DNA of 64,000 nt, taken from positions 1 through 64,000 of the forward strand of contig JADBWK010000064.1 of assembly GCA_020404895.1 (NCBI GenBank). The letters run 5' to 3'. A program made the position numbers and the translations under genes. Position 1 is the stretch's first letter; every line of letters begins with the position of its first letter. The notes beneath the pieces were generated by a model, which saw only the letters and a program-made list of their open reading frames with translations, was not told the origin of the DNA and made no database searches. The stretch is from Pseudanabaena sp. M085S1SP2A07QC (GTDB taxonomy: Bacteria > Cyanobacteriota > Cyanobacteriia > Pseudanabaenales > Pseudanabaenaceae). Positions 18,755-29,148 of the stretch are shown here, in pieces.

Positions 18755-19969
18755 ATGATTGCTATGACAGGTTCCTTGCCTAACTCAGACCTTGTGTCTA
18801 ACAACTTGACGGACGGACAAGTAGTGAGGAATGCCACATTACATATCCTTTTAGCTGCTATGCGCGTCATGAGTCGTTCTACGGGAGTGATCCGCGTAGA
18901 GACAAAATATCATCGGTGGAAATTATTACTTACGGGTGGAGGACTAGTATTAGCAGAAGAAGAAGGGCAAGTCATGCCCACATTGGTTCGCAAATACAAC
19001 AGCAAAGGCATTAATTTTTCGCGTATTCCTGAATGGGAGCAGCGTCAAAATAATCGACCTTACTGTTATCCTTTTGTGAGCAATGTTTACAAAAAACATC
19101 CCGAAATTACTAAGGAAGTTTTAAAAGAAGTTATCTTAGAAAATTTGTTGTCTTTGCATTTAGAGGATGGATTCTCTTTTGTATGGAAGCCCGCCGAAGA
19201 GCTGCAAATTAATCTACCTGTTTGGCAGTTATCGGTAATCGAAAATAGTATCGCCAATGAAGTAAGGCAATGGCAAAAATTTGATTGTGTAAAACATCCT
19301 TACCAATTAGTGCAACTTATTGATGCGGCTAATTTACTGGCAAGAGTGGGCAACGATAATTTCCCGCTCTTTGCTAAGGTGACCACGGGGCAATATCGAA
19401 TCTGTGCGATCGCCGATACTTTTAAACAGCCGATTTATCGCACAGCCTTATTGCTAGACAAGTTAGCACAAAAAAATATTGTGTCAATTGTGCCACTGGA
19501 AGAGCGGAAGTCTGACAGTAATATTGGCGTTCGGCAAAATGTATCTGCACCAAAAAATGTCAAAGATGAACCTAGGGTTTTTATCGTTGATGACTCACCT
19601 GTTTTATTGCAACAAATGCAAAGACTGTTAATTAGTTGGGGTTATCAAGTTGATTTTACTGATGATGCTGAAGCAGCTACTGACAGAATCTTAGAATACA
19701 AGCCGACTATTGTTTTTATTGATATAAATATGCCAAGTCTAAATGGCTTTGATTTGATCAAACAAATTCGTCGTCAACGGGAATTAGCTTCGTTATCTTT
19801 GGTATTAGTTACTGCTGAGAACAGTATGACTAATAACTTTAGGGCAAGATGGGCAAATTGTCGTTTCCTAGCCAAGCCAAGATCATCATCTGACACTCCA
19901 AAATTTCGCGACGAATTACGTAACTTATTAAGGGAGCTTGCGCCTTTGTCAACAGACACCCTAGTCTAG
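18755..19969 (+). CDS. PatA/PixG-type response regulator (DUF4388 + REC)
   Basis: C-terminal REC domain RVFIVDDSPVLLQQMQRLL...KPTIVFIDINMPSLNGFDLIKQIR; PatA-like N-terminal region. Confidence 0.85.
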   Translation: MIAMTGSLPNSDLVSNNLTDGQVVRNATLHILLAAMRVMSRSTGVIRVETKYHRWKLLLTGGGLVLAEEEGQVMPTLVRKYNSKGINFSRIPEWEQRQNNRPYCYPFVSNVYKKHPEITKEVLKEVILENLLSLHLEDGFSFVWKPAEELQINLPVWQLSVIENSIANEVRQWQKFDCVKHPYQLVQLIDAANLLARVGNDNFPLFAKVTTGQYRICAIADTFKQPIYRTALLLDKLAQKNIVSIVPLEERKSDSNIGVRQNVSAPKNVKDEPRVFIVDDSPVLLQQMQRLLISWGYQVDFTDDAEAATDRILEYKPTIVFIDINMPSLNGFDLIKQIRRQRELASLSLVLVTAENSMTNNFRARWANCRFLAKPRSSSDTPKFRDELRNLLRELAPLSTDTLV

Positions 19970-20213
19970 GAAATAGTTATATCAGTACTATGATGCTTGT
20001 TTCATAAGCTATAAAGCAACCAAGAACATTTTGGTTTAAATCCATTAATTTGTACAAGTACTGACAGTTTTTTTACGTATCCTCAAGATATTAGAAAAGC
20101 TAAGTTAAGGACAGATAAAAGTAATTGTCAGATAATTGTCAGATTCACATTTATCCTAAATTAATCGTAAGTAACCGCATTTATTTAACAATATACAATT
20201 CAAGGCAAGAATT

Positions 20214-20591
20214 ATGAGCGAGCATTTTTTAATAATTGATGATTCCGCAATTCAGAGGCATTTGTTAAGTTCTTTCTTAAAAGATTTTGGGCATACAGTA
20301 GATTTCTGTGAATCGACTATTGGCGCTTTAGATAAAATCATCAACAATTCCTATACAGCTATTTTCTTAGACATTGTATTGCCAGATCAAGATGGTTATA
20401 AGTTTTTGCGAGAACTGCGATCGCAACATCAACTTGCCGATCAGTACGTGATTTTGTGCTCAACCAAAAGTACCAAACTCGAGATTGACTATGGACTAAA
20501 ACGTGCTAAAGCTAATGACTATTTGCCCAAACCAGTTAGTCGAGAGTCATTGTCTGAAGTTTTGAATAAGTTGCCCCAACGAGTGAAATGA
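20214..20591 (+). CDS. CheY/PixH-like response regulator
   Basis: FLIIDDSAIQRHLL, IFLDIVLPDQDGY, DYLPKP. Confidence 0.9.
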   Translation: MSEHFLIIDDSAIQRHLLSSFLKDFGHTVDFCESTIGALDKIINNSYTAIFLDIVLPDQDGYKFLRELRSQHQLADQYVILCSTKSTKLEIDYGLKRAKANDYLPKPVSRESLSEVLNKLPQRVK

Positions 20592-21172
20592 GCATTTCTG
20601 AGATGAGCCAAGCCAGCGCAGCTGAGCCACTACTTGATCAGCTATTCGCACCGAGTAACCGATATATTGTGGCAAAAGTTGGCGATCGCACAGTTAATTT
20701 TCCCGACAAATTAGTTTCGGAAATTATTATTATTGATCGCAATGCAATTGTTGCTTTACCCTTTTATGAAACTGCAATCATTGGGGTAATGCATCATCAA
20801 GCAAATGTAATGCCTTTACTGTTATTACGATTGCTAATGGGGGAACAACGCACTTTAATCACGGAATCTTTGACGGTGGTGAGACTGAGTAAACTTGCCG
20901 ACAATTTGGGCAACAAAAATCTGGGTGGGGTTGGGGTAATTGTAGATCGGGTAATCGGTAGCCTTACTATTGATGAGCATCAAGATCAGCTTCAGCAATC
21001 TTCAGATGTAGATCAGCTAACGTTTTCATCGATCACCGATGCTAAATATGCAAAAAAAATAAGTCAAACAGTAGCGAATATTAAGGAGACCGAGTATACT
21101 CCCATTGAAATTATCCTATCAAGTATTCCTAGTCATATTTGGCAACCTCAACGCTGGCAGATATCTAAGTAG
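20588..21172 (+). CDS. CheW/PixI-like coupling protein
   Basis: Gene order and CheW-like sequence (IGVMHHQANVMPLLLLRLL). Confidence 0.75.
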   Translation: MSISEMSQASAAEPLLDQLFAPSNRYIVAKVGDRTVNFPDKLVSEIIIIDRNAIVALPFYETAIIGVMHHQANVMPLLLLRLLMGEQRTLITESLTVVRLSKLADNLGNKNLGGVGVIVDRVIGSLTIDEHQDQLQQSSDVDQLTFSSITDAKYAKKISQTVANIKETEYTPIEIILSSIPSHIWQPQRWQISK

Positions 21173-21288
21173 TACTTGCACTGATATGTACCGTAGTTTG
21201 AAACTTCATACTATTTGGCTACATGATTAGGGCGAGTATAGTGTAGGATGATTTTCACAAAAATGCTACGATCCTTTCCCTATAGCGA

Positions 21289-24200
21289 ATGCATATGGCA
21301 AGCACATCTAAAAGAACCCCAGCGACTTCTTCAGGCAAGAGCAATCAGGCATCTTCAAAGCGATCGCCTAAATCGCCAAACGCCCCCAAACCTAATAAGT
21401 CAAGAGGCTCAATGGGACTGGGATTGCTGCTGATTGCGATCGGCACATCGCTAATAGGCTTAGGTGGCCTAGGATATTGGTTTTATCAAGAATTACTAAG
21501 TAGTGCTCGACGAGAAGTTGATACATCGGCTGAAGCGCAGGCTCGTCAAATCGACGCTAGGCTCTCAGATGTTAAGACGACAGTTGATGAAGTTGCAGGT
21601 GGGGCAAAGATCCTATCCCAGCAACCTTCAAAGCCCAAAGGCTATGAACCATATCAACGTCTGATTGTCGATGGATTACAAAACAAGAAATCCATCGCAG
21701 GTATGGGGGTTGCCTCAAATGACAACTTACTATTTGCTCCAGCTAAGCCTCTTGTCCCCTATGTATGGAGGGAACAGTCAGGCTTAAAGACTGAAACGGC
21801 TGGTCAAAAGCTGGTAGCCCCAAATGATAAATTTTTGTCTGGAGATCGCCCTGATATTCAAAAAGCGTCATTTTATCAAGACACTCTTAAGGGCCAGTCC
21901 GCTTGGTCACAGCCCTATACCGCATTGGGTAAGACATTAATCACTTACAGTGCTCCCATCAGCGATGGACAGAAAGTAGTGGGGATTGTCAATGCCGATG
22001 CGATCGCTAGTGAGCTTTTGTCATTAGTAGATACTGCTTCATATCAAGATACTAGCAATGAAAGCAAGATTGGCTTTGTCGTGGCTAATAGCAGTGGCAA
22101 AGTAGTTACGGCTTCCTATAAGTTTCAGGCAACGCAAACCCAAAACCCAGCGATCGCTGAGGCTCTCACGAGCCTCGTTCAACAAGCTAAAGCTAAACCG
22201 TCAGGAATTGTCCAAACTGGTGGAAATCTCTGGGCATACCGCAAAATCGAAGGCAGCGATTTGCTATTTGCAGCCCAGTTGCCCGAATCAGAAATCACCA
22301 ATAAGCTAATGCTTCCAGTCGGTGTTGCGGCTGTTAGTATCAGTGCGATTTTGGCGATCGCCATATTATTATTCGTCAACAGGCTCAAAAATCGACTTAA
22401 GCCCCTTACCGAAGAATGCGATCGCTACTTGAGTCAGCTAGGAAATTCAGGTGTAAATATTGCACCAGGTAAAGATGAAATTGATCATCTTGGAATCTCG
22501 CTTAAGAATACCTTCCAACAGGTAAAAAACAATGAAATTAGTTTGCGTAACGGATTGAACCAAACATTATCATCATCGAATGATGATATATCGGCAGTAG
22601 AACAGCTCCAGCAAAATTTCGTAGAAACGGAGTTGATGGAGGCTGAAGTGGGCAACCTATTAGATGTTGTCTCATCTATGGAAGAGGGTGATCTCACAAT
22701 TGAGGCTCAAGTAAGTGATCGCGCTACAGGACTGGTCGCCGACACCCTTAACCGTCTTTGCGAAAAACTCGTAGAGATCATCTCCAGTGTCTTAGGTACA
22801 GCCAAACAGGTAGTCCAAGGTGCAGCCGATCTTGAAGAATTAGCCAAAACTGTCGTGTTAAACACCGCCGAACAAGCACAGTCAGTTGCGCAAGGACAAG
22901 CTCTAACGGAACAAGTTGCTGCTATCGCTGAGAGATCTTCAGCACAGGTAAACGATGCGAACCAATCACTTCAGGAAGTACGCGACACAGTAGCGTCTGG
23001 ACAAATGGCGATCATTGCCCTGACTGACAGTATTAGCGTCTTACAAACGGGTTCAGCCCAAATCGTCCAACGCATGAAAACATTGGGCGAATTCGTGGGT
23101 CTTGCAGAGCAATTTGTCCAAGATCAAGGTCAAATCGCTTCTTTGACTCAAGTTCTGGCGCTCAATGCTACCCTTGTCGCCGCTCGTGCTGCTGAACAAA
23201 AAGATCCTAAGCAATTTGCTGGTGTAGCTCGTGAATTTGAGTCGATCGCAGGGCAAGTTAATGATTTGGCAACTCAAACCAATGATGGCTTGACGGTGCT
23301 GCAACAGCGTACATCTCAAATCCAAACCGTAGTAACTGCGATCGATGCTGAAGTTCAGAATTTAAGTGGACTTGTTGCTGGTTTTACATCAGGAGTAGAG
23401 TCATCGCAATCTGCGTTCAATAGTATTCAAATAGCTACAGAAGAAGTTGTCCAAATTGGACAAGCTATTACTGAATCTAGTACCGAAATTGCTGAAGCAG
23501 CAGGCTCTACAGCTAGCTATATGAGTGAAATTGCTCAGTTAGCTGATCGCACAGCCGACCTGACTCGATCGGCTCGACAACAAGCTGAAACGATGGGAAA
23601 TCAAGCCCAGCGACTATTGCAAGGCATTCAGTTCTTCCGTCTGCCCGAATCATCTGGAGGGCTAACCCATAAGACATCTGTCAATAGTTTGTTGGATGTC
23701 TCAACAGAGTCAAGCAATACCGAGACTAATAATTTGGGTGTAGTTGTACCTGCGATCGCGGCAGCAACAGCGGTAACAGCAGTCAGCTTTTCTCCATCAG
23801 AATCATCTTTAGCAAATACATATGAAGCTGAGGAAGATAACACAGCCACCGATAATAAATATCTTGAAAATCTACTTGATGACGGTGTTAGCAGCGATCT
23901 GATCGATGATAATGCTGTTGAATCTCTGAAAGAACAAAGCTTTGATTCTATTTCAGAAAATTTCATGTCTGGAGGTATTACAGACAAGCAAAATCCAGAT
24001 TCAGCGACCTATCCTAACCTCACAGATATCTCTCTAATCGAAGAATCTCTCCTTGCGGATCTTAAACATGAAGTCTATGACGACGATAGTTCGTTTGACG
24101 AATTTTCTCCCCTTGACGATACTGAGGCAACTCTAAAAAATCAGCTAGATGGAGTGAATGAATCTTCGATCATTGAAGCTTCAAGTGATCATCTGATTGT

Positions 24201-26787
24201 TTCTGCTACATCTTCATTTTCAGAAAATATAGCTGGTGGCACTGTGTCACCACTTGCTGAAGATGCAAATCTGAACTTACCAACTTTTGTTGATTTTTCA
24301 ATTCCAGATATGGATGATGACTTCATCATCCCCAAAATGAATATAGAATCTACCCTAGACAATTCCAATTCATTTTTTGATAGCGATAATTCAATACTAG
24401 CTCCTGAAGTTAATCAAGCAGATTTTGATCCACTTGCTATGGATACTCAAACAGCAGAGGATGCCGATGAAGCTGCGATCGCAAATAGTGACAATGTATT
24501 TGAGTTAACTGAATCACAAGATTACGATCAATTCACAACCAACAACGTGATTAATGAGTCATTAGAAGAATCTGTAGAAAGTTCTTCCAATGAAGTTTTT
24601 GGCGATTCTTTTGAGATGCCTTTTGATGAGTCATTATTTGATGAAGACTTGGATGAAGCTGTTAATGATTCGGTGCATCACCAATTTGCTGTTGCTGAAG
24701 ATATTGAGGAGCCGATCCCAGAGCCCGTAAATAATGAATTAAATTATGAACTATCTGACCAAGATGTCAACAATTCATTTGATTTTGGACAACCAGTAGA
24801 TATTTATTCAAATAATCTTGAGAATCAAGGCGAATTATCTGAATTTCCTGCTCAAATCCCCGATATTTATCTTGAGGATTCTTCAGATGATGAATTTTCA
24901 GAAGTGTTTAATTTTGAAATCGGTGATGACCCAATAACAAAAGATTTATCTGAGCAGCCATCTACAGAGTTCACCTTTGAAATTGATGAAAGCTTATCGA
25001 CGGAATCATCTGATTTAGGGGCTGATTCAAAACCATTTGATTTTTCTACAGATCTTCAAGAAGCTTCTTTTGCTCCAGAAATAGCGATCGCATCAGAAAC
25101 AGATATACAATTATCGCCAGTGCTAGATCTATACGATCAGCAGTTAGGATATATTTCTGATGAACTGTCTGAAGATTTCTCTTTTGAGATAGAAGAGGAT
25201 CTGTCAACTGACCAAATGGACTTAGGTAATGACGACTTTGATTCAGCATTTACAATGTCACAACCTGAAATCGAGGACATTAGCTTATCATCCTTTCCAG
25301 AAAGTGAATCAGAGCTAGCTTTTCCTTCATTGATTGATGAAATTGAAAATCCAGAAGCTCAGTCTTCGGAAGCAATCTGGGAAACAGACGATATCGCCTC
25401 AGTTTTTGGCAAAATCCCGAACTTTCAGGAAGATTTGGCTGAAGATTCTTCATTTATAATTGATAATCTTAATACAACTTTTGTCCTACCAGACTTGTCG
25501 AGTGTGGCAGAGACTAGTGATGCATTGATGGGTGAAGAATTTAACTTTGACATAACTGATGACGATTCCAACTTTAATATTTTCACAAATCCTTTGGAAA
25601 GAGTTGTCGAGTATTTAGTGAGTGACTCAGGGCTTAATAACAGTGAAGATCCCCCCGACTCTGTCTCTGATGCAATCTCGCAAACTGACTTGATCGCACC
25701 AGATTTAGAAGAGATTGGAGTCCTTGAAGAAAATTTGGCTGAAAGTCAGCCTTCTTCTGTGGCTGACAGCTTTAGTTCGGTCTTTGCTCTGCCAGACTTA
25801 TCGCTGATGGAAGAATCTGACGAAGCATTAATGGATGAAGCCTTTGACTTTGGCATGTCTGATGACCATGATAATGCGGATAATTTTGGCGTTTCAATAA
25901 ATTCATTGGAGGAAGAACCTGCTATAGCTTCTGATGAAGATTTGCTGAATGAATCAGGCGTAGATTTATCCTCAGTATTTAATGACAATTTAGAGCAAGG
26001 TGCAGAATTAAGCTATCAAGAATTTATCAATAATTCTGAATCCAATTTTGATATTGATGATAATACCTCAACCTTCGCAGAGCTAACTGGAGGCTTGGAA
26101 TCGGAGGACGAATCGATCAAGTTTAGTGAAATCATGGATGCAGGAAACTTCACAGACGACGCTTTAGAAGAGTCAGTTATATTTGAGGCGATCGCAGATG
26201 AAACAAACGATCTAGATTTAGAATCTTCAGCAGATTCTCTAGACTTGGGTATTTCTCAGACTAGTAACTTGGGGTTAGACTCGGAATTTATGGAGTCCTT
26301 TCCCGATCTTTCTCTGGATTTTTCAGATAATTGGCTTGATAAGGTGGATGAAGATAGTGATCTAAGTAGTGCAAAATTTGCTGACTCAGATGACGATATA
26401 TCTATTGGATATCCATCTGAAGATGAAGTTAAGACTATGCCAGATGGCGAAATCTATGGGTTTGCTGACAATCTGCTGGACAGTCTCATGGATGAAGCTG
26501 ATGAAGAGTTTGCAAGTCTATCGATGGATTTACCAGACTTGCAAACATTACCTTACTTGTCTAACTTTAACGAACATTCTGTAGAGACTGAAGATAGCAA
26601 TAGTGAATTAGAAAGTGATATTGAATTTGATTTCTCTGCATTTGATTTGCCGATAGAAGATTCGATTAATTCAGCTAGAGCCGAAATCGAAGATTTTCTG
26701 TCAGGTAGTTTAGACATTGAGGAAGATAGAATTCAGAAAAAGAATCCTCCTAAGCTAGTTGAAACAGACAACTCAGGCTCAGTCTAA
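21289..26787 (+). CDS. PixJ/PilJ-like methyl-accepting chemotaxis protein with a long acidic C-terminal tail
   Basis: Two TM segments, HAMP-like and MCP signalling region LTQVLALNATLVAARAAEQKDPKQFAGVAREFESIAGQV; residues from about 800 to 1832 are D/E/S/F-rich. Confidence 0.85.
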   Translation: MHMASTSKRTPATSSGKSNQASSKRSPKSPNAPKPNKSRGSMGLGLLLIAIGTSLIGLGGLGYWFYQELLSSARREVDTSAEAQARQIDARLSDVKTTVDEVAGGAKILSQQPSKPKGYEPYQRLIVDGLQNKKSIAGMGVASNDNLLFAPAKPLVPYVWREQSGLKTETAGQKLVAPNDKFLSGDRPDIQKASFYQDTLKGQSAWSQPYTALGKTLITYSAPISDGQKVVGIVNADAIASELLSLVDTASYQDTSNESKIGFVVANSSGKVVTASYKFQATQTQNPAIAEALTSLVQQAKAKPSGIVQTGGNLWAYRKIEGSDLLFAAQLPESEITNKLMLPVGVAAVSISAILAIAILLFVNRLKNRLKPLTEECDRYLSQLGNSGVNIAPGKDEIDHLGISLKNTFQQVKNNEISLRNGLNQTLSSSNDDISAVEQLQQNFVETELMEAEVGNLLDVVSSMEEGDLTIEAQVSDRATGLVADTLNRLCEKLVEIISSVLGTAKQVVQGAADLEELAKTVVLNTAEQAQSVAQGQALTEQVAAIAERSSAQVNDANQSLQEVRDTVASGQMAIIALTDSISVLQTGSAQIVQRMKTLGEFVGLAEQFVQDQGQIASLTQVLALNATLVAARAAEQKDPKQFAGVAREFESIAGQVNDLATQTNDGLTVLQQRTSQIQTVVTAIDAEVQNLSGLVAGFTSGVESSQSAFNSIQIATEEVVQIGQAITESSTEIAEAAGSTASYMSEIAQLADRTADLTRSARQQAETMGNQAQRLLQGIQFFRLPESSGGLTHKTSVNSLLDVSTESSNTETNNLGVVVPAIAAATAVTAVSFSPSESSLANTYEAEEDNTATDNKYLENLLDDGVSSDLIDDNAVESLKEQSFDSISENFMSGGITDKQNPDSATYPNLTDISLIEESLLADLKHEVYDDDSSFDEFSPLDDTEATLKNQLDGVNESSIIEASSDHLIVSATSSFSENIAGGTVSPLAEDANLNLPTFVDFSIPDMDDDFIIPKMNIESTLDNSNSFFDSDNSILAPEVNQADFDPLAMDTQTAEDADEAAIANSDNVFELTESQDYDQFTTNNVINESLEESVESSSNEVFGDSFEMPFDESLFDEDLDEAVNDSVHHQFAVAEDIEEPIPEPVNNELNYELSDQDVNNSFDFGQPVDIYSNNLENQGELSEFPAQIPDIYLEDSSDDEFSEVFNFEIGDDPITKDLSEQPSTEFTFEIDESLSTESSDLGADSKPFDFSTDLQEASFAPEIAIASETDIQLSPVLDLYDQQLGYISDELSEDFSFEIEEDLSTDQMDLGNDDFDSAFTMSQPEIEDISLSSFPESESELAFPSLIDEIENPEAQSSEAIWETDDIASVFGKIPNFQEDLAEDSSFIIDNLNTTFVLPDLSSVAETSDALMGEEFNFDITDDDSNFNIFTNPLERVVEYLVSDSGLNNSEDPPDSVSDAISQTDLIAPDLEEIGVLEENLAESQPSSVADSFSSVFALPDLSLMEESDEALMDEAFDFGMSDDHDNADNFGVSINSLEEEPAIASDEDLLNESGVDLSSVFNDNLEQGAELSYQEFINNSESNFDIDDNTSTFAELTGGLESEDESIKFSEIMDAGNFTDDALEESVIFEAIADETNDLDLESSADSLDLGISQTSNLGLDSEFMESFPDLSLDFSDNWLDKVDEDSDLSSAKFADSDDDISIGYPSEDEVKTMPDGEIYGFADNLLDSLMDEADEEFASLSMDLPDLQTLPYLSNFNEHSVETEDSNSELESDIEFDFSAFDLPIEDSINSARAEIEDFLSGSLDIEEDRIQKKNPPKLVETDNSGSV

Positions 26788-26838
26788 CTAAAAGTAAGAG
26801 AACGCGAAAAGCGCGTTCTCTTACTTTTAGTTAGACTG
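26780..26838. terminator. 27-bp-arm palindrome spanning the stop codons of both convergent genes
   Basis: cagtctaactaaaagtaagagaacgcg-aaaag-cgcgttctcttacttttagttagactg. Confidence 0.92.
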
Positions 26839-27798
26839 TATAGAAACAAATCCTAGTCTTTGAACAATCTGCTGCCCTTGAGTCGAAAGTGCAAACTCAA
26901 TAAATTGCTTAGAGACAGGACTAGTGGTCTTTTTTACACCTAAAAACAGACTGCGGTTAATTGGATATTTACCAGCTTTAACTGCATTAGTATCTGTAGG
27001 CAGAACTCCATCGATCGCAATAATTCTCACAATTTCTTGCTTCTCTACCTGTGAAACTGTGGCATAACTGATCCCGTTATCACCTAGATCTCGGAGAATT
27101 GCTGTTGTTTCGTCTTGTTTCCATGTAATAAAGTTAGGGCTATCTGGCGCGAAACTTTGACCGAGTAAAACTATATCTTGAAAAGCTTCTCTAGTTCCGC
27201 TTGTGGTAGCGCGATTAATCACTCTAATTGGTTGATTTGCCCCGCCAACCTGTGACCAGTTAGTAATTTTACCCAGATAGATATCTCGTACTTGATCCTT
27301 TGTCAAATTACCCTTAAATGGATTATTTATACCAACTACTAATGCGATCGAATCTTTAGCGATCGGCACTAATTGTATACCTGCTTGGGCTTCGGCAGCT
27401 TTGAGCGGACGAGAAGTCGCTGCGATCGCGATGCTACCATCAATGAGATTTTTCAATCCCTGATTTGAACCAGTTGGATTACCATCAGGAACTCCATAGG
27501 CGCTCGGTATGTTTGGATTAACTTGGCTAAAGTCATTACGCAGGGCTTTAATCAGAGCAACCATTGCCGTACTGCCATCTATTCCCAAAATACTAGGATT
27601 GGGCAGAGATGTATCAAGGTTTAAGTTTGTTGATGTTATTACGGGCGGGGTTGGTTGTGCTGATGAATCTGGTGTTGCCGTGGTAGCTGGTACTACTGTT
27701 GATTTTTGTTGTGAAAAAAACCAGTAGCCTCCGCCAGCAATCCCTGCTGTGACTAGCATCGACAATACTAAAACTGTAGTTTCTTTACCCTGTGACAT
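26827..27798 (-). CDS. Phosphate ABC transporter substrate-binding (PstS-like) protein
   Basis: IYLGKITNWSQVGGANQPIRVINRATTSGTREAFQ. Confidence 0.88.
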   Translation of the reverse strand: MSQGKETTVLVLSMLVTAGIAGGGYWFFSQQKSTVVPATTATPDSSAQPTPPVITSTNLNLDTSLPNPSILGIDGSTAMVALIKALRNDFSQVNPNIPSAYGVPDGNPTGSNQGLKNLIDGSIAIAATSRPLKAAEAQAGIQLVPIAKDSIALVVGINNPFKGNLTKDQVRDIYLGKITNWSQVGGANQPIRVINRATTSGTREAFQDIVLLGQSFAPDSPNFITWKQDETTAILRDLGDNGISYATVSQVEKQEIVRIIAIDGVLPTDTNAVKAGKYPINRSLFLGVKKTTSPVSKQFIEFALSTQGQQIVQRLGFVSIQSN

Positions 27799-27903
27799 AG
27801 ATCTAAATCTCTAAAACATCTGGCACAACTGTAGCGTAAATTCTGATTGAAGTTTAAAAAGAGGAAAAATAGCATAAAGTAAAACCTTTTAGATTTTTCA
27901 ACA

Positions 27904-29148
27904 CTATGCACTATTTTGTTCAATACTATTTAATAAATCAATTAGGCTTTGTCCAATAGCATAGGCTAGATTAACAGGAACAGCATTACCAATTTGTTTG
28001 TATTGACTTGTCAATGCTCCAGCAAATTCCCATTCATCAGGAAAAGTTTGAATTCTCGCATATTCCCTTACAGTCAGAGGTCGTGTCTCTTCGGGATGAC
28101 ATCTTTCTGTTTGTTTTTGTGCGGGAGAACAGGTCAGAGTTAAACTTGGTTGATCCCAAGCCAGTCTTCTTGCAATTCCTGTTTTACCACCCCCCAAAAA
28201 ATAACTTTTTTGCATGTATTCTCTTTGCAAATCATCTGGTAAATCCCGCCAATAACCACCTTGAGGTATAAGGTCTAATATTTCCTTTTTCTTTTTGGCG
28301 TAAGTTTGACCTTGGGAAATTGGTACATCTGTTGGATACAATTCACCAGCTTTGAGAGCATCTCTAAGCACCATAATTTTTGTGTAAGGTGTGGGCCATT
28401 TAAAATCAGCAAACTCAACTAAATCATTTCTAATGCCAATTAAAAATAAACGTTCTCTCTTTTGAGGAACTCGATAAAAGATAGCTTTTAAAACTTGTGG
28501 TTCAATCAGTGTATAACCTAGTTCATGAATAATAGATTTCATTGCGGCTAAAGTTCGACCATCATCATGCTTTAATAATCCGCGTACATTTTCACCTAAA
28601 AATACTTTGGGTTGTAATTCTTTAATAGCTCTAGCAAATTCAAAAAATAATGTGCCTCTCGCATCTTCAAATCCCAGTTTATTTCCTGCATAAGAAAATG
28701 CTTGACAAGGAAATCCGCCTGCTAGCAAATCTACATTAGCAAATTCTTTGAAATCTACATTTTTAACATCACCTTCAATTACATGCCAATTTGGACGATT
28801 AATGCGTAAAGTGTTACAAGCATTTTTATCGAATTCATTCAAAGCAATCGCATTAAAACCTGCACATTCTAGCCCGACAGCAAGTCCACCAGCACCAGCA
28901 AAAAGCTCTATTGAATTAAAAGTTCTAATAGATTTAAAAATGGTTGTGTTGCCTTCTAGATTTTGAGAAAAGATATTTCTAATTTCTTCAAAATGAAGTA
29001 ACTCAGACACTTTATATTCTTTTTTCTTAGTAATTGAATTGAATACAGGTATTATTTTTTGATTTTTCTCCCATTTCAATAATGTCGATTTTGAAACCGA
29101 TGTGATATCTGCCAAGAGTTCTGCTGGAATAAATTGCGTATCAAACAT
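27904..29148 (-). CDS. DNA (cytosine-5) methyltransferase with N-terminal HTH
   Basis: ELFAGAGGLAVGLECAGF, DLLAGGFPCQAFSYAG, GENVRGLLKHD, RERLFLIGIR, QIGNAVPVNLA. Confidence 0.95.
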   Translation of the reverse strand: MFDTQFIPAELLADITSVSKSTLLKWEKNQKIIPVFNSITKKKEYKVSELLHFEEIRNIFSQNLEGNTTIFKSIRTFNSIELFAGAGGLAVGLECAGFNAIALNEFDKNACNTLRINRPNWHVIEGDVKNVDFKEFANVDLLAGGFPCQAFSYAGNKLGFEDARGTLFFEFARAIKELQPKVFLGENVRGLLKHDDGRTLAAMKSIIHELGYTLIEPQVLKAIFYRVPQKRERLFLIGIRNDLVEFADFKWPTPYTKIMVLRDALKAGELYPTDVPISQGQTYAKKKKEILDLIPQGGYWRDLPDDLQREYMQKSYFLGGGKTGIARRLAWDQPSLTLTCSPAQKQTERCHPEETRPLTVREYARIQTFPDEWEFAGALTSQYKQIGNAVPVNLAYAIGQSLIDLLNSIEQNSA

